A DNA stretch of 64,000 nucleotides from Branchiostoma belcheri (taxonomy: Eukaryota; Chordata; Leptocardii; Amphioxiformes; Branchiostomatidae). Position 1 is the first letter of the stretch. The number at the start of each line of letters is the position of its first letter. Positions 13,001 to 24,105 of this stretch are shown here, one piece after another. The stretch lies in the NCBI RefSeq assembly GCF_001625305.1, contig NW_017802380.1:2496881-2560880 (forward strand), read 5' to 3'. Under the pieces are notes generated by a model. The model made no database searches, had not been told where the DNA came from, and was given only the letters and a program-made list of their open reading frames with translations. The translations under genes and the position numbers were made by a program.

Positions 13001-16000
13001 TTAGTTCGCAGCAAAAAAAATCCTACCTAAAAAGAGTGCAAGGTGTAACATCGACTAAGCTTCAGTAACAAGGTGATATTTCAGACCCGCAGGTCCCCCA
13101 GCTCCACTGTTGACAGGTAGATGCATTGACTGGTGTTTAGCCCTACAGGCATGACTCTAATGTAGCCCCATTTCTCTCTCTCTCCCTTTCCACAGCCAAA
13201 TGGATGGCAACAACCTGACCTCCATCACCAAGGGATGGCTCTACGGCCTCTCCAAGCTACAGCAACTGTAAGTTCTCTGGATTCCCTCCCAAATTTGGTT
13301 TGCGTTGCCCGGGGCTTGCCCCAGGTGCCCAAACATGACTGAATAAATCCGTTGGTTATATAGACATTTATGACATGGATTTAGCATATATTTTCGGAAG
13401 TATACCTGTTTTAGAAATGGCAATGATAAATAGTTTGCTGTTAAATATTTTTTTTTTTGATGCAACACTTCTTGTCCAGATTTTGTGTGTGATACCATCT
13501 TGTTTTGTATTCCTTGTAGGACTCTGAGCCGGAATGCCATCAAAGTCATTGAATCAGAGGGTTGGGATTTCTGCAAGGAGCTGTGGCATCTGTAAGTAGT
13601 ATTGACAACTGTTTCCCCTCGTAGTGATATTGATATTTTTCTCAACTAGCTTCACTCCATTCCACTCACACACCACTTACACATGTACGTGGAATGGCAG
13701 GGCAGTCCAAAGACAGACCGTTGCTGTGTTTGAGAATTGCTCTTTCAGTGGATATGGAAAGCCATTATGAACAGTACTAACATAACTATGGATGGGATGG
13801 CAGACACTCGATATAAGCCAAGAATGTAGGATTTTTTTTACAGTAATTCTGAGTCATGTACTGACAGGGCCAGTGCTAACATTGATCCACCTACGCCGGT
13901 TCCATTATGTCTGCCATATCTTACCAGAGGTCAAAGAAAAATTGGGGATGTCAGTACGTTCTGGGTCGAAGGGTCAGTAGTCTGATTCGGGGCGAAATGC
14001 GAAGAGAGCAACACAGAAGTTGATTTGCTGGCTGACTTTGAACATGTGCAGGCTTGGGGGGGCATTGTCCAACTTGGCTTGGGTCTTTTACACCCCGTGA
14101 CCACTCTGCAGAGACAATACAACACATTAGTTTTTGTCACCCAACTCAATCCTCATTTGCATGACATCAGCTGAAATCGTTATATTAATTGGGAGGAAAT
14201 CTTCCCTGTCAGAAAGAAAACAAAAGGAACAATCGGACACCCTGGTGTCTATGTAGACGCATTCTTCTGAACCCCTTTGTGTCTGAAAGCATTCTGTGAC
14301 TTCAGCATAACGGACCAAGTGAGAGTGACAATTGGTCAGGCCTGCGGTGAAAAGGAGCTTGTCTCCTCCAATTTGCATGCATTTCTTGGCGTATTATCAT
14401 GTGAAAAGGTAGCTTTCCCTTTTTGTGATGGCCTGCTTTCTTGTGAAAATCAGGGACTCCTTTGATGGCACCCACACACACTGGACATATGTTTGTGTAT
14501 GAAAATGTGTATTGCACATCAGAAAAATGTCTTATTTGAAATTGGTCCAGATTTCCGAAACGGAAATCTTCATTACCGTGAACCTCCCTATAACTTACAA
14601 GTGGTTTGTTCCCCACTAAATCTACTACAAGTCCCTAGGTGGGCACTCCCCACTCACCGTGGGGGGTGACAGATGTGTATGGTGTTGTATTCACCTCAAG
14701 TTTGACCCATGACCCCGAGAGACAAAAGCTATCTCCCGGGACACAGAGAAGCCCTTTGCAGTGGGCTGGAACCCTATTCATATTTCTCAGTATGTGAGGC
14801 TATTAGGAGCTCCCGGGTACTGTGTTGTGTCCATGACTTGTTCCTGATCATTTTCCCACTTCATCCATCAACGTTTTACCCTTTTGTCCTGGACTGACCC
14901 AAGCCGAACCCTGTTTTTGTCCATCCACCGGCTATCGCACCGACTTCCCTCCCTCCCTCCCAGTTCCCCTAACCTGTTGCCAAGTTACTGGGCACCATGC
15001 AAAATGCATTTCCAGCTGCAACATTCCCATGTACAAGGGTTGGGTCGCTTTCTAGGGGGGGTCCAGCGAAAAGCTAAAGGGGAAATTGGACAGTCCATAC
15101 CACAGGGTTTGAAATACGTTCATTTGAAATCTTTCTGACAGATTCGGGGACCCTCGCTGCTTTAGTGAGAAAACCATCTTGGTATTTGACCAGAGGATTT
15201 GTACACTAGCAAAAGACGCTGGCTGCTAGAAAGAAAATCCTAAGAATTTGTTTTCAACACTATTTTTTTTTTTACAAATCATTCCTTGAGCTAAATAGTA
15301 ATGACTGGTAAAATAACAAGAGGTATCTTATGGAGTACCTGCCATTTTGTATCATGTTTATGTGGACAGGTTTATGCGGTATTAAGTGGAAATTTATTGT
15401 TCAAGTTTTATGACCTTTTATACGGTCCATACACATTCATTTCTCATTATGTTTGAGCATCCATTAGATAACCTGAAAGCTTATACCCCTGTATTATTAA
15501 TGACTCGTGCATTGTCTGGTAAAATGACAAACCAGAATAGAACACGGATACCCTATCAATTGATAGTTTCCTGATTTCAAACATGCAATGCCAGCCAGTC
15601 CTGTTGCACAGAAAGCCTAGGCTCTACCAGGCTTCGGGAGGCGTCTGGAAAGAGTTGAAATTGGACAAATAGAGAGATAACATGTCAGGAGAGTTGGTCC
15701 GCTAGAGAGTACATTTTGTCGCACCCAAAGTCTGTCAGGGATCGCTATGTTCTTTGAAGTCAACTGATCACTATCTAATAGGTGTGCAAAATATAGAGGT
15801 TACAGAAAGCCAGCCTTCGGTGGTGTTGTGTTGTGAATGTCTGGGGTTGTGTTTTGAGAAGCTGGAAAGTTGTGCATGATGTACAGTTCTCTGTCAGGAG
15901 TGCGTTGTAAGTTTGCCAACTTTCCGCAGCGGACACGACAAGTGAGGTGGAGATTTAAGTCGAGTGCTGACGGCTCCCCCCTCCCCTCTGCTAACCTTGC

Positions 16001-19000
16001 AGGTTGATATAATAAAGTAAGTGTTGTGCTTTGTTTTGCTTTCCGGCGTGTAACCAAGACCTTGTTTTCCTTGGCAGGGACCTGTCCCACAACCAGTTGA
16101 TAGCGATCGAAAACGGCGCCTTCTCGCGTCTCTCCAAGCTGCAACTCCTCGACCTCAGCAACAACAAGATTTGTGACATTGCTGAGGGGGCCTTCCAGGG
16201 GCTGTCCTCTCTGCAGACTTTGTAAGTGCCTCTCTGTCTGTCTGAAAACTTGTTATGATTAAAGGTGCCATAACAGAAATAAAGTTTTTTTTCTCTATAA
16301 TGTGCTAATGTAAACATTAGCCTGGGTTGTAACATTAAAATAACACTCCTAGCTAACCATTGGTGTACAGCAACTGCAAGGTTCTAGCTACAAGTAGAAG
16401 TCCTGATAGTGGGTTTGGTTTCTTATTCAGAACCGTTGGTTCTAGTATTGAAGATGATATTACACCATTGAGTTAGGCAGAAATATACTGGATGAGTTAG
16501 GCAAATTGCTTACATCTTTTTTTTTGCTCCCACAGAGAACTGAAGTCCAATGAAATCTCCTGGGCAATCGAAGACATGAATGGGGCCTTTTCTGGACTAC
16601 GTGCTCTTAACAAGCTGTAAGTATCATCAGTTCCTCCTTGTCAGTGAGCCAAACTATCTCATCAAAGGAAAGGAAATTGAAAGATGTTTCACCAACATGC
16701 AAGCCAAGAGTGTTTGTAAATGAATGTTGCAACTGAACTCGACCGTCATACTGATAGAAGATAACGACATTGGCTTGGTTGGTCACAAGAATAATAATAC
16801 AAGACAGGGTGCGCCAGGCCTCCATCTGGGTCAATTGCAATGTAAAACATTCAAGTCCAGAGCATCTAAAGATACATGCTTGTAGCAACTGAACTCAAGA
16901 GTCGTTATACTGATAGAAGATATTGAATTGGTGATCACACCTTTTTATTTAGTTTACTACTAAACCTTTTAGCCCTGCTTCCAAGGCTCAAACAGATACA
17001 TTTAAAATGACATAATTACATGTCACAGAAAAGGTACAGTAAATACATCTAAAAAGACATATTTACGTCACAAAATCAACACTAAACACACAATGACTGA
17101 CATGTCATTTGTCTCCCCTTCAGCAACCTGGACAGGAATCACATCAAGTCCATCGCGAAGCGTGCCTTCAGCGGGCTGGACGGTCTGCGCAAGCTGGACC
17201 TGACCGACAACGACATCTCCTCCATCCAGCCGGACGCCTTCGCTGGCCTGAAGCTGCTGGAGGAGCTGCGCATGAACTCCAGTAACCTCATCTGCGACTG
17301 CCAGCTGAAGTGGCTGCCCCGCTTCCTCAAGGAGAGCGGCTTCGGGAACACCGTGGACGCAAAGTGCTCCCACCCGGAGGAGCTCAGGGGCGTCAACATA
17401 CTGCAAGTGAAGGACTTTACCTGTGGTAGGTGTTTTTTTTATACACACTAAGAAGTAAGATAAGACTTCCGTACTCCTTTTTGTCTGGTACTGTGTCTTC
17501 GCACCTATGAATCCTTTTGACAGATTTGCCTAAAATTTGGCATGTCGGTAGTGGAAGAGGGCACCAAACACTAAGCCCACACCACAACCACCATGAACTC
17601 TTCATGGAGGATAATCTTTCTCTCAAATGTACAGGAATTTCTTCAACATTTTACTGTTATAAAAAGTAATAAAAAGGTGCTACTTCATAGTTTCTTGATT
17701 CTGTATCTCTTGTATGAAAATGAAGACATTAAAACCATGCATTCTCCCTATGTTTCCCACACAGATGACCAGCCCAAGCCCACCATCACCACCCACCCAA
17801 AGACAACCACAGCTCTGCGGGGAGACAACGTCACCTTGCTCTGCGCCGTCACCAGTATCGCAGCTTCTCCCATGCACTTCGCATGGAAGCACGACAACAA
17901 GGTCGGTATTATTGAATAGAAATAGACTGTTAAGCTGCTCATATAAAAGACTGCTTTGTTATTAGAAAAAATACCAAAACTTGTGATTAGCCCCACTGGA
18001 AATAAATAACCAAGAACTGTTTGCATCGAGCGCCATGCAATGACATTGAGATAGATACCAGAGTGGTGCCAATGACAACTTCAAGGAAGCCGTACTCCTG
18101 CACCTGAGGAAACAATAACGACACAGCGCTCTACCCCTGTGTGTCTTACCCCAACAGAGGGTTCTCGAACAGTATCTTCTCAAGACAAGACAAGACTTAA
18201 CACTTCTTGTAATCGTTGCCTACAGGTCATTGAGAACGCAGACATTGAGAACTATGCGACGATGGCCGACGGTAACATCGTGATGGAGTACACGTCCATC
18301 CTGAAGCTGTGGAACGTGGACGACTCGACGGAGGGCAGATACCAGTGTGTCATCTCCAACCACTTTGGCCCCCTGTACTCCAACAAGGCCAAGCTGACTG
18401 TGCATGGTGAGTTTGTTGGTTCAAAATAAGAGACAAACTAGGAAGAAAATGGTTACTCAAGCAACTGGTTTTCAAAACCTATCCAGTTGCTTTTGTAACA
18501 TTTTCCTCGTGTATCTCATTACCTGGAGGTCTTTGACGTATCAAGTGATATAGATTGGTAAGATGTAGATACAAAAATCTAAGAAAGTAGGTTTGGTGCT
18601 ATGGAAAAAATTATTGAAGGCAGAAAAAATATGCTAATGCATGAAAGACTTACGCTATTCATATTGTGCTTTTGCTGATAAGAGGGTATCTAATGCTCTT
18701 GACCACCTTGTTATTGTGTAAGATTTTCATCGGAGTGACAAGGTTTGTTTTTCTCTACCAGTGTTCCCCAAGTTCACCAACCCACCTCAGGACTTCACCG
18801 CTCGAGCCGACGGCACAGCGAAGCTCCAGTGTGCCGCGATCGGCCAGCCTGCGCCGCAGATCGCATGGCAGAAGGATGGGGGAACGGATTTCCCGGCGGC
18901 GAGGGAACGGCGGATGCACATGATGCCGGAAGACGACTTCTTCTTCATCGTGAAGGTGAAGACTTCCGACATGGGCGTCTACACGTGTACTGCCACCAAC

Positions 19001-22000
19001 GATGCAGGGACCATCACAGCCAATGCAACCCTCACCGTACTAGGTAAGTACAGGAAATTCTTTGTATGCACATTTCTTGTAGCCTCTTCTTGGGATTCTC
19101 TCTCCTGGGATTATATTTTATGCATCCTTGTTAGTGTTTATGTATTTTAACTTATAATGTGCAATAGTGTATACTCTTGTGTACCTTTAAAGAAATGTAC
19201 ATTTTTTTGCAATTCAGTGACTTGTTGTTCACTGTAAAAGATCAATAAATGATTCTTGAGTCTTAAGTTCTCTTATTGTTTTGTATTGTATTTCTTTTCA
19301 TTTAAGAGCCTGGGCAGATTTTTCCAAAAAGGGTTCCGAAGTAAAATGCATTGGTAGATGATTTTCAAGATTTTCACAACTGACACTTGCAACCCCTGTC
19401 CTACCCTGACAGAAACTCCCACCTTTGTGAGACCGTTGGAAGACACTGAGACCATGGAAGGGGAGACCACCGTGCTGGAGTGCCTGGCCGCGGGAAGCCC
19501 CCAGCCCTCCGTCAGCTGGAAGAAAGACGGCGACGAGGTACCGAAGACCAACCGCCACTTCCTCACAGCCAGCAACCAGCTCCTGATCATCATGCACACA
19601 GAGCCGGGAGACGCGGGGAGGTACGAGTGTGAGATGTCCAACACTGTCGGCACCAAGAGGGAGTCCGCAAGCTTAACTGTTGTACCAGGTGAGGATCTAT
19701 TCCTTCAGTTCTGCCATGAATAGTTTCATCAGGTTGGTCAGTCACTGGAGTAGAGAGACTCTTTTTACACAACCGAGTCTTTTCTTCAGTTGATGTTTTG
19801 GTGACCGTCAGTGACGGTGCTGCAGTGCAATGTGAACTGAGTTGAAACAGAATTGCCCTGAGGAAGGTGACAGACGGTGTGTAAAAAGAGTTTCTTTACT
19901 CCTTCAGTTCTTTTTTTTGAAGATCAAAGCTTTCGTTGTGTGTAGTTGTTGTAATGGCTTTATACATAATTCAGTGTGGCTGGATATAAAATATTGATTC
20001 AAAGTCATGGTCGTCTTTGCAGGGCTAAAAATTCATTCTTTGCTTCACATAGTGGTGCTGTATAGTAGTATACATTTGACATCTTTACGTACGTAAACCT
20101 ACGAAAATATTTGGGTGCACTGGTGCACAGCTCCAAATTTGGGTGCACCAGTATTTCGAGCTCTGTCTTTGCGAGGATTTTGTGTGTCTTGTTGCATGCG
20201 GAGTTCCGAGTGTTTCTAACGAAAGGTGTTAACCTAACCCATCAAATTGTCATAAAAATACTGAGAGAAAACCCTAAATATGAACATTTTGGGAGGGGTG
20301 CTAGGATTTTCGGGAGAGGGGGGAGGGAGCACCCTTGCTTCATTGCTCTGGGAGAGCCCTGCATAGTTGTAGATTTTGTCTGTCTTGTTGCATGCTGAGT
20401 TCCGAGTGTTTCTAACGAAAGGTGTTAACCCGACCCAAGTCCTGGCAAGCGAGGGGGTGGCCCAGGAGAGCACCACAACAGGCATCATCATCATCTCCGT
20501 GGTCTGCTGCGTGGTGGGGACGTCCCTCGTCTGGGTCATCATCATCTACCGCACGCGGGGCAACAAGGAGGAGTACAGCCAGACCAACACCGACGAGACC
20601 AACCTCCCGCCCGACATGCCCGGATCCAACTTCAGACTCTCCCAGGAGGGCGTGGATGGGGGTGGCCAGGACCCCGCAGCACAGCACGGACACCAGCCTC
20701 CCCATCCAGGCCCCCGCCTGCAACACCCCAGCGCTACAAACAGTTTAGGTTTGTTTGTTTGTTTTATTAGGATTTGATTTATTAAAATTGTGACAATATA
20801 ATACATGTGGGACAAAGGCAGCTGTTGCTGGTGTTATGTCCCACACATTGAAACTAATACAGGACAGACAGACAATACTCATTTTCACTTGAGTTAAGTG
20901 AGGAAAATTCCTGTAAAGTGTCATTCCCAAGGGCACAAGATTAGTGGCATGTCAGGACTCGAACCTGGTACTTCTTCGTATCGAGTAGAGCACCCTGCTG
21001 TTACACCACAAGGATCTCCATTAGTGTTACAATTAATTTAACACTATTCTTTCTGGAGTCAGTACAATAGAAAACAGTCAAATAATGTAAAAGAACAAAA
21101 CATTTACTATCAATAAGTAGTAGACAAAAGATAAACAGAGTTAGGGGCTGTCCGCCGCTGGCATGCTCTGTTTATTTTCGGACGGGATTATGGTCTTAAT
21201 TTGTCAGGACTTGTTGTGGTGTTCCGGCCAGAGTGAATTTTGTGAGCGGCAGTTGTTTATATATCCTGAGATTTTGTGCTTCCTCTCTCGTGACCTTATC
21301 CGTGTATTGTTTGAAGACTTCGGTGATGACCTATGTCTCCACCATCTCACTTCTACAGACAAGTAATTCTAACGAAAGAGTAGAATGTTTGAAAATACGC
21401 TCACAAGAGTAACTTTAGTGAAAAACCCTCCAGACAACTTAATCTTGCTGAAAGGATGGACGGATGTTTTCTGTTGATGATTGAAATGGGATTTGAAGTT
21501 TGTTTATTTTGTTTATTAGTTCGGCTTACAACAGCCAGGGTTGCCCAACTAGTCATAGACTATTATTAAGGGTCAACCCTGGGAGAAAATATAGGTATAC
21601 ATACAACTACAATTAATAAGATACACAATGAAATTTACAAGAATATATACATACTTGGATCATACAATTATATACAAATTATCAGAACTACATTATACAA
21701 TAATAGGGTTACTAATATTGGTAAGTTTCCTAGTATGTACATAGTTACCGAGGTAGTGATATTGACAAAGTATTGACAATGATAATGACAAAGATTTGAC
21801 GTTCATGTGTTTTTCCTTTCCCCAGGGCGGAGAGCAGACAGCGGTAGTGACGCCGTGTCAGTAGAGGTCCCCTGTAGCAGATATCCCTCCAGGCTGCGCT
21901 CGGCGGCCATTTTCCCCAGTGATGCGCCGGAAACACAGTTGTCACCTTTAACACAACATGAGCAAGCTCTCGCAGAGCACTCAGGTTAGTAGAGTGCTCT

Positions 22001-24105
22001 CCCACTGTCGTTAAATTATAGCAAACATGTTTGTTCTGAGTTGGTAGTGATCCTCTAGTGAAATCCCATGAATTTAAAGAAAATAGTAACATGGAAATGT
22101 GTAAAAGTTTTGTTTAGTTCCCTAGAGATGTGTAAAAGTTCTGTATAATCGCTTGGAAATGTGTAAAAGTTTTTGTTTAGTTCCCTAGAAATGTATAAAA
22201 GTTCTTTGTAGTTCCCTAGAAATGTGCAAAAGTTCTGTATAATCGCTTGGAAGTGTGTAAAAGTTTTGTTTAGTTCCCTAGAAATGTATAATAAAAGTTC
22301 TTTGTAGTTCCCTAGAAATGTGTAAAAGTTCTGTGTAATCGCTTGGAAATGTGTAAAAGTTTTGTGTAGTCCACTGGAAGTGGGTAAAAGTTCTTTGTAG
22401 TTTCCTAGAAATGTGTGAAAGTTCTATATAATCGCTTGGAAATGTGTAAAAGTTTTGTGTAGTCAACTGGAAATGGGTAAAAGTTCCTTGTAGTTCCCTA
22501 GAAATGTGTAAAAGCTCTTGTGTAGTCTCCTGTGATAAAAAGAACTAAAACTAACACATGAAAAACATTTTTATTCCTTCCTCTGCAGGTAACAGTATTA
22601 CTTCTATCCCCCTGCCCGAAGAGGTGGCGAACAGCCAAGGGGACGTCAACCAGAACACGACGACACACAGTCCGCTGCGGACGTTCCGACCGATCCACTC
22701 GCCGAGCGGGGAGGAGAACGAGGCACAGCTGCAGGAGAAGGGCGGCGTGGAGCGCTACCACCACCCCTCAGGGTCATCAGGTCAGTACTGCTTCCTATGT
22801 TTACCGAAGGAAAACATATTGTTTTTGCTCTGTTTCTTCTTCTTCTTCCATTCCAAACACTGACCTGGTCAATGACTTGTACCAGACCGTCTGTTACCAT
22901 GGTAATTGGTGTTGGGTTATGTAATGTTGCAATTTTATAGTAGGAGGGATTTAGACTCCCGTCACCATGTATGTGATTGTGTTCGAGTAAGAATTAACAG
23001 AGCAGACCATATGCAAAGGTAAACATTATGTAGTTTTATCTGCTCTGTGTATCAACTTATCTGCTCTGTCAAGGTTTTTTTTTTTATTGATCAAAGAAAG
23101 AATACAAGGACAATGTAATTCATGTTTAGATTTCAATGAACATGTCAATGCCAATATCAGTAAAGCTAAACCTAAATCTGAATCTGACTCAGGGTCCTCG
23201 TCTTCGCCTGAGGAGAGGAGACGACACCACCACCACCGGTCACGAGACCGCCTGGTACCGGACCTGTACCACCGCGCTGAGCCGCCCGGCAGCGATGACA
23301 TGGACGTGGAGAGCGAGGCACAAACATATAGCTCGTCGTTGTCAAGTAATAGTTCCCAAGGCTTGCCAAGGTTTCCTAAAGGTGAGAAACGTTCACTGTT
23401 TGAAATGCTAGCTTTAAGTGCCGAGTTCTAGTATTCTGATGCAATACCTGTACTGAAAGAAACTCAAGAAATAAGAGGCACAAACATATAGCTCGTCGTT
23501 GTCAAGTAATAGTTCCCAAGGCTTGCTAAGGTTTCCTAAAGGTGAGGGATTTTTTTTTGCACAGTGCAAGCCCACAATAACAACTGAACTAACGGTCACT
23601 AGAGCAGCATGTCTTCTTCCTAAGAAGCTTAGGCAATATTCTTTGACTCTTCAAAATGCTAGCTTTAAATGTTGATGAGTTCTGGTATCATGGTAAATCC
23701 AAATACAGTATCCAATCATATAGGGTTTACAGTGCCGGTAATGCATAAAATACAGTAAATGTGACTTTATGACATCAACACACTCTTGCACGAGTAACAA
23801 GTCTCTTAAAACTTAATAACATTTGTTTTTTTTATGATGACTGTCTGAATAAACGGTCTTGTATTTCTTGTGTTCCAGACGTCCAGTCAGAATTCAACCC
23901 CCCTCCCTCCCCCCTCACGAGATCGAGGTCGTCGCCGATAGCTGCAGTGGTGCCCCCCCACCAGTCTCCTGTATATAGATACCCCTACCAGCAACACAGC
24001 AGCGGCGCGTCACAATACAACAACCCAACAGAAGCCTTCCCAAGCAGTAAAAGTCTAATTCTCACAATGAATAACCACAGAATAGGCCGAGATGTGACGT
24101 TGTAA
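1013..24105 (+). CDS. LRIG: LRIG: leucine-rich repeats and immunoglobulin-like domains protein (5' partial)
   Basis: Eighteen exons join in frame to about 1,040 residues: 1013-1087, 8179-8316, 8728-8868, 10995-11138, 13196-13267, 13520-13591, 16078-16221, 16536-16616, 17124-17425, 17765-17901, 18226-18406, 18762-19043, 19413-19688, 20440-20748, 21826-21984, 22589-22780, 23193-23381, 23879-24105. The LRR exons are multiples of 24 codons or nearly so, and each is split in a leucine codon. Exon 17124 carries the last LRRs and the Cys-rich C-cap ([10 protein letters not shown]). Exons 17765-19688 encode three Ig domains; [14 protein letters not shown] in the second is a hallmark of vertebrate LRIG1-3. 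Exon 20440 encodes the transmembrane helix ([11 protein letters not shown]) followed by [11 protein letters not shown], also LRIG-specific. Exons from 21826 on give a low-complexity cytoplasmic tail ending RDVTL. Known family role: single-pass membrane proteins that tune receptor tyrosine kinases (LRIG1 with EGFR/MET/RET) and BMP signalling. The family call is firm; which vertebrate paralogue it matches is undecidable, as expected of a pre-duplication chordate gene. Confidence 0.95.
1235..1512. mobile_element. Short inverted-repeat element, copy 1 (TTCTGCAATATTGCAGAA family)
   Basis: The left end (TAGCACTAGCAGTGGTCGTAATAC region) resembles the reverse complement of the right end (GGGTATTCCTAACACTGTGCTAGAC). 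The interior has palindromes of the type TTCTGCAATATTGCAG. A second copy lies in opposite orientation at about 3,500-3,845. Boundaries are approximate and no clean target duplication was found. Confidence 0.5.
2945..3278. repeat. Diverged tandem duplication, ~165-bp unit
   Basis: Two adjacent units, about 2,945-3,108 and 3,128-3,278, share the same order of blocks: GAAGAATGAAGGACAGCT, a TGTGGCC-TATGT-TAGAAT block, TTTGGATGG-TCTAGAGGT, GTATGAACTTGG-AAGAAGTTCACAG and TTGTAGCTGGGAAA. They differ by scattered substitutions and small indels. The repeat lies in the first LRIG intron and no coding role is seen. Confidence 0.75.
3500..3845. mobile_element. Short inverted-repeat element, copy 2 (inverted relative to copy 1)
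   Basis: The reverse complement matches 1,235-1,512 in several blocks: the TGATTTTTT run, CTGCAAATTTGCAGGTTGC, and the TCAGTGTTCTGCAA-ATTGCAGAA palindrome. Its outer ends, GCAGTGGTAGAAATACC and GGATTTCCACCACTGTG, are inverted repeats of each other. Approximate borders. Confidence 0.5.
6522..6869. mobile_element. hAT-like MITE, copy 1 (CAGGGCTCGA ends)
   Basis: Starts CAGGGCTCGAGAT and ends ATTTCCAGCCCTG, which are imperfect inverted repeats. It is flanked by a perfect 5-bp direct repeat GCTAT (6,517-6,521 and 6,870-6,874). The interior repeats the phrase TTGGGTGCAC several times. CAGGG-type ends with a 5-6 bp duplication suggest a non-autonomous hAT-related element. A shorter relative is at 20,020-20,165. 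Confidence 0.7.
8869..10994. other. LRIG intron, nothing recognised
   Basis: Non-coding stretch between two LRR exons. I see no RNA gene, no inverted-repeat element with clear ends, and no open frame with a recognisable motif. Confidence 0.6.
11139..16077. other. LRIG introns, little recognised
   Basis: Apart from the two 72-bp LRR exons (13,196 and 13,520), this stretch shows no gene. Near 15,615-15,720 it holds a partial copy of the short element best preserved at 41,491-41,598 (shared block CTCTACCAGGCTTCGGGAGGC and TTGGTCCGCTAGAGAGTACA). The rest is unremarkable intron. Confidence 0.6.
18438..18512. repeat. Small hairpin related to the 54,157 element
   Basis: AAAATGGTTACTCAAGCAACTGG and, about 20 bases on, CCAGTTGCTTTTGTAACATTTT form imperfect inverted arms. 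The left arm matches the terminal repeat of the element at 54,157-54,921, so this is probably a collapsed internal-deletion copy in an LRIG intron. Confidence 0.5.
20020..20165. mobile_element. hAT-like MITE, copy 2
   Basis: Starts CAGGGCTAAAAATTC and ends TATTTCGAGCTCTG. It is flanked by a perfect 6-bp repeat TCTTTG (20,014-20,019 and 20,166-20,171). It shares with copy 1 the internal blocks GTATACATTTGACATCTTTAC and CAGCTCCAAATTTGGGTGCA. It lies in the intron just upstream of the LRIG transmembrane exon. Confidence 0.7.
20176..20439. repeat. Duplicated splice-acceptor region of the LRIG transmembrane exon
   Basis: About 63 bp at 20,176-20,238 recur at 20,374-20,436 with few changes (shared TTGTTGCATGC-GAGTTCCGAGTGTTTCTAACGAAAGGTGTTAACC, given here as its parts). 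The second copy runs into the exon start at 20,440. The 135 bp between them end in GAGAGCCCTG, the reverse complement of the hAT-like terminus, suggesting an insertion. Confidence 0.65.
20750..21010 (-). mobile_element. tRNA-derived SINE (minus orientation)
   Basis: The reverse complement has a B-box-like GGTTCGAGTCCTG after a tRNA-like head. It then runs into CTTGTGCCCTTGGGAATGAC and CACTTAACTCAAGTGAAAATGAGTA, a tail shared with the SINE at 39,784. Head and tail order is as in tRNA-derived SINEs. It lies directly after the donor of the LRIG transmembrane exon. Confidence 0.65.
22090..22515. repeat. Minisatellite, ~25-32 bp unit
   Basis: About fourteen degenerate copies of a unit built on GAAATGTGTAAAAGTT followed by TTTGTTTAGTTCCCTA or CTGTATAATCGCTTG. 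The two alternating sub-types imply a higher-order repeat. It fills the intron between the LRIG tail exons at 21,984 and 22,589. Confidence 0.85.
23476..23541 (+). other. Duplicated 3' part of an LRIG tail exon (candidate alternative exon)
   Basis: A 66-bp near-identical copy (one C-to-T change seen) of 23,316-23,381, including the AAAG|GTGAG donor. A potential acceptor AATAAG immediately precedes it and restores the same reading phase. If spliced in, it would repeat 22 Ser-rich residues in frame. Flanking intron sequence is duplicated too (GAAATGCTAGCTTTAAGTG at about 23,401 and 23,653). Whether it is used is unknown. Confidence 0.6.
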
